DNA of 64,000 nt from Alphaproteobacteria bacterium (lineage in GTDB: Bacteria > Pseudomonadota > Alphaproteobacteria > Micropepsales > Micropepsaceae). The translations under genes were made by a program, and so were the position numbers. The stretch lies in contig JAFAWQ010000003.1 in NCBI GenBank assembly GCA_019241645.1, forward strand, positions 124,001-188,000, written 5' to 3'. Below, in pieces: positions 27,816-37,645 of the stretch (position 1 is the stretch's first letter; every line of letters begins with the position of its first letter). A model generated the notes under the pieces. It had not been told where the DNA came from and did not search any database. It was given only the letters and a program-made list of their open reading frames with translations.

Positions 27816-27917
27816 CTACGCCGCTGCTATTCGCGGGTTGATTACATCCCAGACGAGTGACGCAACGTCCCGTCTGCCGAAGCGCTTCACCTCGCCGTTG
27901 CCCGTGGAAGAAGTTAT
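27816..27917 (-). pseudogene. 3'-terminal fragment of a gshB paralog
   Basis: Minus-strand ITSSTGNGEVKRFGRRDVASLVWDVINPRIAAA* aligns to the end of gshB at 29598: [34 protein letters not shown]. Confidence 0.8.
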
Positions 27918-27995
27918 CTCGCCCGGATGTCACAGGTTAATGCGCCGCTTTCGCGTCTGCTGCAAACACGCAAGCAACGATTGAGGAATAACCAC

Positions 27996-28430
27996 ATGAG
28001 GACGTTGTTTTTTATCGCCGCGGCGCTTCTGGCGGGCGCGGCGCCGGCGACGGCAAAAACCGTGTCGATCTCCTTCGACGGGTTTTGCGACGGCATGGAT
28101 ATCACCATCGACAAAGACCAGCAGACGGCCGTTGAAGCCGCGAATGGCTGCAGTAAGGGCGCCGGATACGGGGGCGGGACGATCGGCAGGATCAAGAACT
28201 CATTTTTTCTCGAAGGAAAGCGGCTCACCCTGGGCGTGAGAAAAGACGGCAGTCAGGACCAGTTCGTCTATGTGCTGTCATATCCGCTGGTGACAGGCGG
28301 GAACTGGATCAGCTTTTACACAAGCGACGGCAAGACGCTGATTCAAAACGATACGGGACTCTACACCGTAACAGACAAGTCGCACTCACCTCGCAAAGGT
28401 TTGCGCAGCACGAGCGAAATTCACCGATAA
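27996..28430 (+). CDS. Secreted hypothetical protein
   Basis: Signal peptide MRTLFFIAAALLAGAAPATA; start chosen within 27927..28430. Confidence 0.7.
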   Translation: MRTLFFIAAALLAGAAPATAKTVSISFDGFCDGMDITIDKDQQTAVEAANGCSKGAGYGGGTIGRIKNSFFLEGKRLTLGVRKDGSQDQFVYVLSYPLVTGGNWISFYTSDGKTLIQNDTGLYTVTDKSHSPRKGLRSTSEIHR

Positions 28431-28463
28431 TATGAGAGGTGGCAATTTAGATTCGCAGACAAG

Positions 28464-28500
28464 AAAAGGGCAGCGCACATTCCCGGTGCGCCGCCCTTTC
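28464..28500 (-). terminator. Rho-independent, possibly bidirectional, terminator
   Basis: aaAGGGCAGCGCAC-attcccg-GTGCGCCGCCCTTtc; minus side followed by TTTTCTTGTCT. Confidence 0.7.
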
Positions 28501-28514
28501 GCTAAGAACTTTCG

Positions 28515-29132
28515 TTAGCGGGAGATATAGCTGTCGCGTTCCGCCCGCACCTGATCAGCCGTGTAGGGCGCGGCGCTTGGATTGTAACCCGTCCAGCCGG
28601 ACTTTCGATACAGATCGCCCCGCTGGCGCACATTGACCGCGGCGCGATCCATCACAGCTTCGTAGCGGCTGCGCTCGCCATCGGGCACGCGCGCCGTCAC
28701 CAGGGCGCCGCCGCGGCGGATGCCTTCGGCATATACGTCCGCGTCTTCGCGGCTTACGCCGGCTTCCGTCAGCGCGCCGATGATGCCGCCCGTGGCGCCG
28801 CCCGCCAAAGCGCCGGCCGCTGTCGCCGCAAGCCATCCGGCTGCAACGACGGGACCGACACCCGGAATGGCGATAAGGCCAAGACCGGCGAGAAGACCCG
28901 CGCCGCCGCCAAGCACGGCACCGATTCCAGCGCCTTTGCCGGCGCCTTCCGCGCGGTCATCGACGCCGTCATTGTCTTTGTCGTGCTTGCGGCCAGTGGA
29001 ATCGTACCAATTGTCGGCATTGCTTGCCATGATGCTGATGTCGCTGTGGCTCAGCCCTGCCGCTTCAAGGCTTCTTACCGCTTCCTGCGCCTCGACAGGC
29101 GAGTTGTAGAGCCGGGAGATCGTGGTGGTCAT
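28515..29132 (-). CDS. Glycine-zipper / general stress protein (YflT-like N-terminus)
   Basis: 'SRLYNSPVEAQEAVRSLEAAGLSHSDISIMA' and a long Gly/Ala zipper. Confidence 0.75.
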   Translation of the reverse strand: MTTTISRLYNSPVEAQEAVRSLEAAGLSHSDISIMASNADNWYDSTGRKHDKDNDGVDDRAEGAGKGAGIGAVLGGGAGLLAGLGLIAIPGVGPVVAAGWLAATAAGALAGGATGGIIGALTEAGVSREDADVYAEGIRRGGALVTARVPDGERSRYEAVMDRAAVNVRQRGDLYRKSGWTGYNPSAAPYTADQVRAERDSYISR

Positions 29133-29165
29133 TGCTTTGTGTCCTTTGGAGTGAGTTCGCCGGCG

Positions 29166-29486
29166 TTAGCTGCCGATCACGTTGCCTTCGAAGTCGAGGC
29201 TGACATGCACGGGCTGGCCGTCCTTCTGGGCCATGCCGCGCCACACGCCGTCCTTGTCCTTTTTCAGGGCTGAAACGTGGGTGTAGCCGTGCGCTTCAAT
29301 GCGCGTCTTGGCCTCACCCATGGTGAAACTGTTGGCGCCCTTGACGGGAGCGCTGGAGATATTGGTGTCCGGACTTTTTACGGCAGCGTTGTTGGGCCCG
29401 GATCGAGCCGGCGTTTGGTCCTGGGCATTGGCCGCAGAGCAGCCAAGCGTAAATGCAATCGCGGCAGCAGCGTATAACGCGCGCAT
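29166..29486 (-). CDS. Exported PepSY-like small protein
   Basis: Signal peptide; 'TMGEAKTRIEAHGYTHVSALKKDKDGVWRGMAQKDGQPVHVSLDFEGNV'. Confidence 0.65.
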   Translation of the reverse strand: MRALYAAAAIAFTLGCSAANAQDQTPARSGPNNAAVKSPDTNISSAPVKGANSFTMGEAKTRIEAHGYTHVSALKKDKDGVWRGMAQKDGQPVHVSLDFEGNVIGS

Positions 29487-29597
29487 CGTAACCTCTGGGT
29501 TCGGTAATACGCCGCTTAAACACGCCAAAACGCGGTAAGTTCCGCAGTGCGTGGCAGTGCGCTTTTTCAGGCCTGCAAACGACCCCGCGGGACCCGT

Positions 29598-30548
29598 TCA
29601 GCGCGCCGCGGCCAGGCACTGGTCGATGGCGTCCCACACCAGCGCGGCGACATCCGGCCCGCCGAAGCGCTTCACCTCGCGGATGCCGGTGGGCGAGGTG
29701 ACGTTGATCTCGGTGAGATAGCCGCCGATCACGTCGATGCCGGCGAAGATCAGCCCGCGCGCTTTCAGCTCCGGCCCGATCGTTTTGCAGATTTCGAGAT
29801 CGCGCGCGCTCAGTTCGGTGGCTTCGGGCCGCCCGCCCACATGCATGTTGGAACGCGCCTCGCCTTCCGCCGGCACGCGGTTGATGGCGCCGGAGAACTC
29901 GCCATCCACCAGCAGGATGCGCTTGTCGCCCTGCCGCACCTCCGGCACGTAGCGCTGCACGATGATGGGTTCGCGGAAGAACAGGGTGAACATCTCGAGC
30001 ATGGCGCCAAGGTTTTCGTCGTCGGTCTTCACGCGAAACACGCCGGCGCCGCCATTGCCGTAAAGGGGCTTCAGGATGATGTCGCGATGCTTGGCGCGGA
30101 AGCGTTTGATCTCTTCGCGGTCGGAGGTGATGAGCGTCGGCGGCATCAGCTCCTTGAAGGCGGTGACGAAGAGCTTCTCCGGCGCGTTGCGCACATGGAA
30201 CGGATCGTTCACCACAAGAGTCTTCGGATGGATGCGCTCCAGGATGTGCGTGGCCGTGATGTAGGCCATGTCGAAGGGCGGATCCTGCCGCATCAGCACC
30301 ACATCAGCGCTGGCCAGCCGCACGGTCGATGCTTCGCCCAGGGTGAAATGGTCGCCGCGCGTGTCGCGCACCGTCAGCGGGCGGCAGCGCGCCGTGACTT
30401 CGCCGTCTCTAAACGTCAGGTCGCGCGGGCCATAGTAGAGCAACGAATGCCCGCGGGCCTGCGCCTCCAGCGCCAGCGCGAAAGTGGAATCGCCGCCGAT
30501 GTCGATGCGCTCGATCGGGTCCATCTGGATGGCGACGGTGCGGGGCAT
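29598..30548 (-). CDS. gshB: Glutathione synthase
   Basis: '[26 protein letters not shown]', '[16 protein letters not shown]', '[12 protein letters not shown]'. Confidence 0.96.
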   Translation of the reverse strand: MPRTVAIQMDPIERIDIGGDSTFALALEAQARGHSLLYYGPRDLTFRDGEVTARCRPLTVRDTRGDHFTLGEASTVRLASADVVLMRQDPPFDMAYITATHILERIHPKTLVVNDPFHVRNAPEKLFVTAFKELMPPTLITSDREEIKRFRAKHRDIILKPLYGNGGAGVFRVKTDDENLGAMLEMFTLFFREPIIVQRYVPEVRQGDKRILLVDGEFSGAINRVPAEGEARSNMHVGGRPEATELSARDLEICKTIGPELKARGLIFAGIDVIGGYLTEINVTSPTGIREVKRFGGPDVAALVWDAIDQCLAAAR

Positions 30549-30576
30549 GTGACCTCAGATATACCTTCAAATGGCG

Positions 30577-30975
30577 CTAGCCAAATGGCGGGCGCCAGTC
30601 TTCCGGATGCCAGGCGCCGGGGAAATGACGCGGCAATCTGCGCGCGCCGACGGTGACCACGTCGAAGCGCACGCCCTTGGCGCCCAGCGCGGGATGCTGC
30701 GAAAGAAAGAGCTGCGCCGCGCGGGCGATGCGGCCCTGCTGCGCCATCCGGACGGAATCGAGCGCGGCGGAGTCCGTCTGGCGCAACTTCACTTCGACAA
30801 AGCACAAAATGCCGGAGCGCGAGCGGGCGATGAGGTCGATCTCGCCGAGCCTGGTGCGCACCCGGCGTCCGAGGATGCGATAGCCTTTCAGCATGAGCAT
30901 CAGCGCGGCGAGCAGTTCGACCTGACGGCCGGAGCGCTCGGAGGCGCGGCGCAGCGTTGTGCTCCTAGCCTTCAT
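30577..30975 (-). CDS. yraN: YraN family (UPF0102) protein
   Basis: 'GYRILGRRVRTRLGEIDLIARSRSGILCFVEVKLR'. Confidence 0.88.
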   Translation of the reverse strand: MKARSTTLRRASERSGRQVELLAALMLMLKGYRILGRRVRTRLGEIDLIARSRSGILCFVEVKLRQTDSAALDSVRMAQQGRIARAAQLFLSQHPALGAKGVRFDVVTVGARRLPRHFPGAWHPEDWRPPFG

Positions 30976-31879
30976 CGGCCGCCTTGAGCGCCAGCGCGCG
31001 GCTGTAGATTTCACCCCTCGGTAGTTCGAGCGCTTCCACCACAAAATCGACGGCGGTGCGCAACGGTAGATGCTTCAGTGTTTTCGCGAGCAGCGCTTCC
31101 GCTTTGGCATAATCCGGCTCTGATTCTTCGGGCGGCGCGATCACGACGGTGATTTCGCCTTTGGGCGGCGGTTCGCTTGCGGCTTGCGCGGCAAGTTCGT
31201 CCAGCGTGCCGCGGCGGATTTCCTCGTGCAGCTTTGTCAGTTCGCGCGCGATGGCCGCCTGCCGATTGCCGAGCGCTTCCGAAATATCCCGCAGACTCTC
31301 TGCCAGCCGTTGCGGCGATTCAAAGGCAATCAGGGTCGCGGGCACGTTGCGCAAGGCGAGCAGGGTGCTGCGGCGCTCCCCTGATTTCGGCGGCAGGAAT
31401 CCGACAAAGCAGAACCGCGCGCTGGACAGGCCCGAAAGCATCAGCGCCGTCATCACGGCGGAAGGGCCCGGCACCGCATGCACGGCCAGGTCTTCGTCAA
31501 GGACTTCGCGCACCAGTTTGTAGCCGGGATCGGACACCAGCGGCGTTCCTGCATCGCTCACCAGCGCGATGCGCGCCCCGGCGCGAAGCTTGGCGATGAG
31601 CCGCGGCCGTTCGCGCGCGCCGTTGTGGTCGTTGTAAGCGGTGAGCGGCTTCGAGATGCCGTGAATTGAAAGCAGCCTGGACGTGACGCGCGTGTCTTCC
31701 GCTGCGATCAGGTCGCAGCTTTTGAGCACATCCAGCCCCCGCAGGGTGATGTCGCGCGCGTTCCCAATGGGCGTGGCGACCAGGTAAAGCCCCGGGCTTT
31801 CGCTTTGCGCATTCCGCGCCGGAAGACTAGGCTCCTTCTCTCCCGTTTTTGAGGACAATCGTTTCGATGCCCGTTTCAT
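30965..31879 (-). CDS. rsmI: 16S rRNA (cytidine(1402)-2'-O)-methyltransferase
   Basis: 'LYLVATPIGNARDITLRGLDVL', 'VSDAGTPLVSDPGYKLV'. Confidence 0.95.
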   Translation of the reverse strand: MKRASKRLSSKTGEKEPSLPARNAQSESPGLYLVATPIGNARDITLRGLDVLKSCDLIAAEDTRVTSRLLSIHGISKPLTAYNDHNGARERPRLIAKLRAGARIALVSDAGTPLVSDPGYKLVREVLDEDLAVHAVPGPSAVMTALMLSGLSSARFCFVGFLPPKSGERRSTLLALRNVPATLIAFESPQRLAESLRDISEALGNRQAAIARELTKLHEEIRRGTLDELAAQAASEPPPKGEITVVIAPPEESEPDYAKAEALLAKTLKHLPLRTAVDFVVEALELPRGEIYSRALALKAADEG

Positions 31880-33096
31880 TCCGGTCTGCCGCTGTGCTGA
31901 ACAAAGTCTGCGCCACTATCGCAGTCATGGCGATAGCCGCCTGCACGCCGCCGCCGGCGCCCAAGCCCGTGCCCCCGCCGGCTCCCCCGGTTCAGCAGGC
32001 CCATCGCACGGTCGCCCAGCACCCGCTGACATCGGACCAACCCGGTTTCATCCGCCTGTCGAACACACCGAAAGACCGGGTGCCCGTGCGCGTTGGCGTG
32101 CTGCTCCCGTTTTCCAACGGCTCGGTCGCCACGCGCAATCTCGCCAAGGCGATGATGAATGCCGCGCAGATGGCGATCTTCGATGCACGCAACCGTGACA
32201 TCCTGTTGATGCCGGCCGATGAGGGCTCCAACCCTCAGACAGCCGCGTCGGCAGCGCGTACTCTGATCGGTCAAGGCGCCGAAGTTATCGTGGGCCCGCT
32301 CTTCGCCACCTCCGTCAGTGCGGTGGCGCCGATCGCGCGGGACCGCGGCATTCCTGTCATCTCGTTCTCGACGGACCGCAGCGTCGGTGGCGACGGCGTC
32401 TATCTGCTCAGCTTCCAGCCTGAAGCCGAAGTCGACCGTGTGATCACCTATGCGGCGGCACAGGGGCACAAGAACTTCACGGCCCTCATTCCGCGTACCG
32501 CCTATGGCGATCGCGTCCTGAAGGCCTTCAATGCCGATACCGCCGCGAAACATCTCACCGTTCGCGCCATCTTCCGTTTCGACCCGCGGGCCCCGGATCT
32601 TGGGCAGACTGCAACTTCCGCGTCTGCAAGCGGCGCCGATGCCGTGCTGATCGCGCAAGGCGGGCAGCCGCTGGCGGTGATGGCCGCGGGCTTCGGCACG
32701 CCGCACCCGCAGCTGTTGGGCACCGGCCTGTGGGCGGACAAGGCGCTGGCACGCGAGGCCATTCTGACCGGTGGATGGTTCGCCGCGCCGACGCCGAGCG
32801 CCGACGTGTCGTTCGAGAACCGGTACCGCTCGGCATACGGCGCGGCACCGGCGCAACTCGCGCCGCTCGCCTACGATGCAATTTCACTGGTCGCCGCCTT
32901 GGCATCCGGCACCCCGTATCATCGCTTCACCGACGCAGCACTGACCGATGCGAATGGATTTTCCGGCATCAGCGGCGTCTTCCGTTTGCGCGCCGATGGA
33001 AGCTGCGATCGCGGGCTTGCGGTTTTGAGCATGCGGCCGGATGGCTTCCACGTCGTCGATCCGGCGCCGAAGACGTTTCAGGTGCCTGCTTCCTGA
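31867..33096 (+). CDS. Penicillin-binding protein activator / periplasmic binding-like lipoprotein (LpoA-like)
   Basis: Lipobox IAAC; 'VGVLLPFSNGSVATRNLAKAMMNAAQMAIFD'. Confidence 0.8.
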   Translation: MPVSFRSAAVLNKVCATIAVMAIAACTPPPAPKPVPPPAPPVQQAHRTVAQHPLTSDQPGFIRLSNTPKDRVPVRVGVLLPFSNGSVATRNLAKAMMNAAQMAIFDARNRDILLMPADEGSNPQTAASAARTLIGQGAEVIVGPLFATSVSAVAPIARDRGIPVISFSTDRSVGGDGVYLLSFQPEAEVDRVITYAAAQGHKNFTALIPRTAYGDRVLKAFNADTAAKHLTVRAIFRFDPRAPDLGQTATSASASGADAVLIAQGGQPLAVMAAGFGTPHPQLLGTGLWADKALAREAILTGGWFAAPTPSADVSFENRYRSAYGAAPAQLAPLAYDAISLVAALASGTPYHRFTDAALTDANGFSGISGVFRLRADGSCDRGLAVLSMRPDGFHVVDPAPKTFQVPAS

Positions 33097-33122
33097 TCTT
33101 TACAAAGAAAATAACTCATCTC

Positions 33123-33218
33123 CGTCATCACCCGGCGCCGCGCGAAACAGCGCGGGTCCGGGTGACCCAATTCATTTGGAACGAAAATTGGGTCGCCCGC
33201 ATAAAGCGGGCGATGACG
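33123..33218. repeat. Composite intergenic palindromic element
   Basis: CGTCATCACCCGG...CCGGGTGACCCAATT / AATTGGGTCGCCCGC-ataaa-GCGGGCGATGACG. Confidence 0.8.
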
Positions 33219-33252
33219 ACATTTTTTGATGATCAATTCAAACTATGGCGCC

Positions 33253-34536
33253 CTATGGGGCCAATTCTGCTATCAATCGATTGAGAACCAGACGCCCACG
33301 CGGGGTGGCACGGATGCGGCCATCGGCGATCGACAGCAAGCCGTCTGCCGCGAGTGAAGCAACGCGATCTTCGTTCAGGCCGACACCCCAGCGCCTATCA
33401 TATTCCGCGGTATCGAGTCCTTCGGTCAGGCGAAGCGCCATCAGCAAATGTTCGTCGGCAGAAACCTCTGCCGATACCTCCGACCATTCGACAAATCCGT
33501 GGCCCGTCGTTTCGATCCGCTGACGCCAGCGCTCCGGCAATCGCTCCGTCGATGTCGCAATGCGACGGCCATCGACGGTGATGCGTCCGTGCGCGCCGGG
33601 GCCGACACCGGCGTAATCGCCATAGCGCCAGTAGAGAAGGTTGTGGCGGCACTCCGCCCCGGCCCGTGCGTGATTGGAAATTTCGTAGGCGGGCAGACCG
33701 GCGCTTTCGGCGATCTTCTGGGTGACTTCATACAATTCGGCCGCGGCATCGTCGCCCGGCACAACAAGCGCGCCGGTCCGCGCCAGTGTTGCGAATGGCG
33801 TCGCCGGCTCGATGGTCAGCTGGTAGAGCGACAGATGTTCCGTTCCGAACGCCACCGCTCCGGCAAGTTCGTCTCTCCAGTCTGCAAGCGTTTGATGCGG
33901 CCGCGCATAAATGAGATCGAACGAGACTCGTTCGAATGTTTTCGTTGCGACGGCCAGGGCCGATTTTGCTTCCGCCGCATTGTGCAGGCGGCCGAGCGCT
34001 TTCAGGGCGGCATCGTTCAGCGCCTGCACGCCAAGCGAGAGCCGGTTTATCCCGGCAGCGCGATAATCCCGAAACCTGGCCGCTTCCACGCTCGCCGGAT
34101 TGGCTTCGAGCGTGATTTCCACGTCAGGCGAGACCGGCCACAGTGCGACGATGGTTTCCAGCACAGCGGCCGTCGAACGCCCTCGCATCAACGATGGCGT
34201 CCCGCCGCCGAAAAAAATCGTCTCGACGGTGCGGCGTTGCGCGCTCTGTAACTCCGCAACGTAATGCAACTCGCGGACGATACCGCTCACCCACGCGTCT
34301 TCGTCAAACACCTGCCGAACGTGACTGTTGAAGTCGCAATACGGGCATTTGGCCGCGCAAAATGGCCAATGGATGTAGATGCCGAATTCACCTCCCCTTG
34401 GTGGGGAGGTCGGCGAGCATGAGCGAGCCGGGTGGCGGGTTTTCGGTTTCTGTGATTGCCCCCCACCCGATTTGTCGGCGCTGCGCGCCGCCAAATCGAC
34501 CTCCCCACAAGGGGGAGGTGAAAGGGAGTCCATCAT
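33253..34536 (-). CDS. hemW: Radical SAM HemW (coproporphyrinogen III oxidase-like)
   Basis: '[23 protein letters not shown]'; ATGA start overlapping the rdgB stop; the repeat 34389-34520 is read through in frame. Confidence 0.9.
   Translation of the reverse strand: MMDSLSPPPCGEVDLAARSADKSGGGQSQKPKTRHPARSCSPTSPPRGGEFGIYIHWPFCAAKCPYCDFNSHVRQVFDEDAWVSGIVRELHYVAELQSAQRRTVETIFFGGGTPSLMRGRSTAAVLETIVALWPVSPDVEITLEANPASVEAARFRDYRAAGINRLSLGVQALNDAALKALGRLHNAAEAKSALAVATKTFERVSFDLIYARPHQTLADWRDELAGAVAFGTEHLSLYQLTIEPATPFATLARTGALVVPGDDAAAELYEVTQKIAESAGLPAYEISNHARAGAECRHNLLYWRYGDYAGVGPGAHGRITVDGRRIATSTERLPERWRQRIETTGHGFVEWSEVSAEVSADEHLLMALRLTEGLDTAEYDRRWGVGLNEDRVASLAADGLLSIADGRIRATPRGRLVLNRLIAELAP
34389..34520. 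repeat. Palindromic repeat element inside the hemW 5' coding region
   Basis: CACCTCCCCTTGGTGGGGAGGTCGG... inverted against ...CGACCTCCCCACAAGGGGGAGGTG. Confidence 0.85.
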
Positions 34537-35138
34537 TTCGACAATCCTGTTGCGGCAATGAATTTCTCGAAAGCGCGGGCGCGATGGCTCATGGCGTGCT
34601 TTTCCGCCGGCTCGATCTCGCCGAAGGTTTGCGTGAAGCCTTCCGGAACGAAGATGGGATCGTAACCGAAACCCTTGTTGCCGCGCGGCGGGAATGTCAG
34701 ATGGCCGCGAACTTCGCCCTCGAATGTTTCGACGTTCCCTTGCGGTGTCGCCAAGGCAAGCACGCAAACGAATTTCGCCGAGTGGTCCGCCTTGCGCTTT
34801 GGCCCCAACTCTTGCCGCACGCGTTCCATCGCCGCGCCGAAATCCTTTTGCGGCCCAGCCCATCGCGCGGAGTAAATGCCCGGCGCACCGCCCAGGGCAT
34901 CCACGCACAAACCGGAATCGTCCGACAGCGCGGCCAGCCCGCTCGCCTCCGCAGCCGCTCGTGCTTTGAGGATGGCGTTTTCCGCGAACGTGCCGCCGGT
35001 TTCTTCCGGCTCAGCCAGACCCAGTTCGCCGGCGCTGCGTGTTTCGATCCCGAAGGGCGCTAGCAGATCGCCGATTTCGCGCACCTTGCCGGGATTGTGC
35101 GTGGCAATGACCAGTACCGTGCCGCGCTCCAGTTTCAC
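34533..35138 (-). CDS. rdgB: XTP/dITP pyrophosphatase
   Basis: '[13 protein letters not shown]', '[26 protein letters not shown]'; GTG start overlapping the rph stop. Confidence 0.95.
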   Translation of the reverse strand: MKLERGTVLVIATHNPGKVREIGDLLAPFGIETRSAGELGLAEPEETGGTFAENAILKARAAAEASGLAALSDDSGLCVDALGGAPGIYSARWAGPQKDFGAAMERVRQELGPKRKADHSAKFVCVLALATPQGNVETFEGEVRGHLTFPPRGNKGFGYDPIFVPEGFTQTFGEIEPAEKHAMSHRARAFEKFIAATGLSK

Positions 35139-35848
35139 GCCAGCGCGTCCGCCTGCAGCTTCACCAATTCCGTCACGCCTTTGCGCGCCAGCCGCAGGAG
35201 TTCGGCAAACTGTTCGTCCGTGAACGGAGCACCTTCTGCCGTGCCCTGTATTTCCACCAATCCGCCGGATCCGGTCAGCACGAAATTGGCGTCGGTGTCC
35301 GCGGATGAATCTTCCGCATAATCGAGATCGAGCACCGGCTGGCCGCGAGAGATGCCACAGGAGATTGCGGCGACGTGATCCTTGATCGCTGGCTTGTCGA
35401 TCATGCCCGTCCTGCGCATGAAATCGAGGCACTGGGACAAAGCCACGAAACCTCCGGTGATCGACGCGGTGCGCGTGCCGCCATCGGCCTGAAGCACATC
35501 GCAATCGAGCACGATCTGCCGCTCGCCCAGCGCAGTGAGATCGACGACCGCCCGCAACGAGCGCCCGATCAGCCGCTGAATTTCCAGCGTGCGGCCCGAT
35601 TGCTTGCCTTGCGCCGCCTCCCGCCGCATCCGCTCATGGGTGGAGCGCGGGAGCATGCCGTACTCCGCCGTCACCCAGCCTTTGCCGCTCCCCCTGAGGA
35701 ACGGCGGCGCCTTCTCCTCGAGGCTTGCGGTCACCAGCACATGGGTGTCGCCGAACTTGACCAGGCAGGAGCCCTCGGCATGCTTGGCAAAGCCCCGTTC
35801 GAGGGTCACGGGCCGCATTTGGTCCGGCGCGCGGCTGGATGGACGCAT
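35135..35848 (-). CDS. rph: Ribonuclease PH
   Basis: '[59 protein letters not shown]'. Confidence 0.97.
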   Translation of the reverse strand: MRPSSRAPDQMRPVTLERGFAKHAEGSCLVKFGDTHVLVTASLEEKAPPFLRGSGKGWVTAEYGMLPRSTHERMRREAAQGKQSGRTLEIQRLIGRSLRAVVDLTALGERQIVLDCDVLQADGGTRTASITGGFVALSQCLDFMRRTGMIDKPAIKDHVAAISCGISRGQPVLDLDYAEDSSADTDANFVLTGSGGLVEIQGTAEGAPFTDEQFAELLRLARKGVTELVKLQADALA

Positions 35849-35978
35849 GGTCAATACCTTGAAGTGAGCGGCTTCACCCGCTACCTAGCCTTCCCGGGGT
35901 GTATGCTCAATCCGGCCAGGTTGTTCGGAAAGAAATGAACCAAGCCAAAGGCTTAAGGAGCCCGCCTTGGGCGGAACG

Positions 35979-37058
35979 ATGATGGACAGCACCCAGGCCC
36001 GCCTGCTCGCCGGCGATCTTGGCGAGCGGTCGCGGGATGTGCTGCGGCATCTGGTGGATGCCTACCTTTCCTCCGGCGAACCGGTGGGGTCGCGCACCCT
36101 CTCACAGCGTCTGCCGCACACACTCTCGCCCGCTTCCATCCGCAATGTGATGTCGGATCTCGAGATGCTGGGGCTTCTCTACTCGCCGCACACCAGCGCA
36201 GGCCGCGTGCCGACGGAAAAGGGTCTTCGCCTGTTCGTGGATGGGCTCCTGGAAGTGGGCGAGTTGTCGCCGAGCGAGCGCGCCGCGATCGAGGCGCGTG
36301 TTTCGGCGAAGGCGCAAGGGCTTGAAGATGTGCTGACCCAGGCCACGATGATGCTTTCCGGGTTGTCGCGCTGCGCCGGCCTGGTGGTGGCGCCGAAGCA
36401 GGAAGCGGTCCTCAAGCACGTCGAATTTGTCGGGGTGACGCCGGGCAAGGCGCTGGTCGTCATCGTCAGCGACGACGGTCAGGTGGAAAACAGGCTGATC
36501 GACGTGCCGGTTGGCCTGCCTGCATCCGCTCTCTCCGAAGCATCGAGTTATCTGAACTCGCGCCTTCGCGGCCGTACGCTCGAAGTCGCCCGCGGCGAGA
36601 TTTTGGCGGAGCTGGAAGGACAGCGCGCCGAACTGGATCAACTCACCGCCAAGATCGTGGCGGAAGGCCTGGCCACTCTGGCTGTCGGCAACCATCCGGA
36701 GCGCAGCGAGGAAGAAAAGGTGCTGATCGTTCGCGGCACCTCCCACCTTCTCGATACGGTCGAAGCGCAGGCCGACATCGCGCGTGTCCGCATGCTGTTC
36801 GAGGATATCGAGCGCAAGAATGAACTCATCCGCCTGCTGAAGCTCGCCGAGCAGGGCGACGGGGTGAAGATCTTCATCGGCTCGGAGAACCGGCTGTTCA
36901 GCCTTTCCGGTTCCTCCATCGTTGCCGCGCCCTACGCCAACGCGCAGGGCAAGGTTGTGGGGGTGATCGGCGTATTGGGCCCGACCAGGCTGAACTATGC
37001 CCGCATTATTCCGATGGTGGATCACACTGCCAAAGTGGTAGGCCGATTGCTGGCCTGA
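35979..37058 (+). CDS. hrcA: Heat-inducible transcriptional repressor HrcA
   Basis: 'LVDAYLSSGEPVGSRTLSQRLPHTLSPASIRNVMSDLEMLGLL'. Confidence 0.96.
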   Translation: MMDSTQARLLAGDLGERSRDVLRHLVDAYLSSGEPVGSRTLSQRLPHTLSPASIRNVMSDLEMLGLLYSPHTSAGRVPTEKGLRLFVDGLLEVGELSPSERAAIEARVSAKAQGLEDVLTQATMMLSGLSRCAGLVVAPKQEAVLKHVEFVGVTPGKALVVIVSDDGQVENRLIDVPVGLPASALSEASSYLNSRLRGRTLEVARGEILAELEGQRAELDQLTAKIVAEGLATLAVGNHPERSEEEKVLIVRGTSHLLDTVEAQADIARVRMLFEDIERKNELIRLLKLAEQGDGVKIFIGSENRLFSLSGSSIVAAPYANAQGKVVGVIGVLGPTRLNYARIIPMVDHTAKVVGRLLA

Positions 37059-37072
37059 AACGTTTGAGACCT

Positions 37073-37645
37073 ATGAGCGATACCCAGGACTACACCCCCG
37101 AGTCTCAGCCCGCGAACGATAGCGAGGCGCCGGAGACCGATAACCTCGCCGGGCTGACGGCGGAAAATGCCGAGCTCAAGGATCGGCTGCTGCGCGCGCT
37201 GGCCGATGTCGAGAACACCCGCCGCCGCGCCGAGCGCGACCGGCAGGACGCCTCGCAATATGCAGTGACCGGTTTTGCCCGCGACATTTTGGCTGTGGCG
37301 GACAATTTCGCCCGCGCCATCGAGGCGTACCCGGCCGATGCACGCGAAAGCGCCAGTCCGCAGGTGAAGGCGGTGATCGAAGGCGTCGAAGCGACCGAGC
37401 GCCAGCTGCTCGCCACGCTGGAGCGCCATGGCGTCAAGCTGATCGACACGTCGGACGGCAAATTCGATCCGCATTTCCATCAGGCCATCGCGGAAGTGGC
37501 GGGCGAGGGAAAGGCGCCCGGAAGCATCGTCAACGTCGTGCAGACCGGTTACGTGATCGGCGACCGTTTGCTGCGGCCGGCCATGGTAACCGTGGCGCGC
37601 CGCGAAACGCCGGCCCAGCCGTCTCCTTCGGCCGCCGAGACCTGA
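37073..37645 (+). CDS. grpE: Nucleotide exchange factor GrpE
   Basis: 'DVENTRRRAERDRQDASQYAVTGFARDILAVADNF', 'FDPHFHQAI'. Confidence 0.96.
   Translation: MSDTQDYTPESQPANDSEAPETDNLAGLTAENAELKDRLLRALADVENTRRRAERDRQDASQYAVTGFARDILAVADNFARAIEAYPADARESASPQVKAVIEGVEATERQLLATLERHGVKLIDTSDGKFDPHFHQAIAEVAGEGKAPGSIVNVVQTGYVIGDRLLRPAMVTVARRETPAQPSPSAAET

Noticed and set aside
34537-34908. N-terminal extension of the 551-aa hemW ORF
   Set aside because: Overlaps rdgB in another frame; the coupled ATG at 34536 is more likely.
35849-35978. CIRCE element upstream of hrcA
   Set aside because: No TTAGCACTC-N9-GAGTGCTAA match seen.
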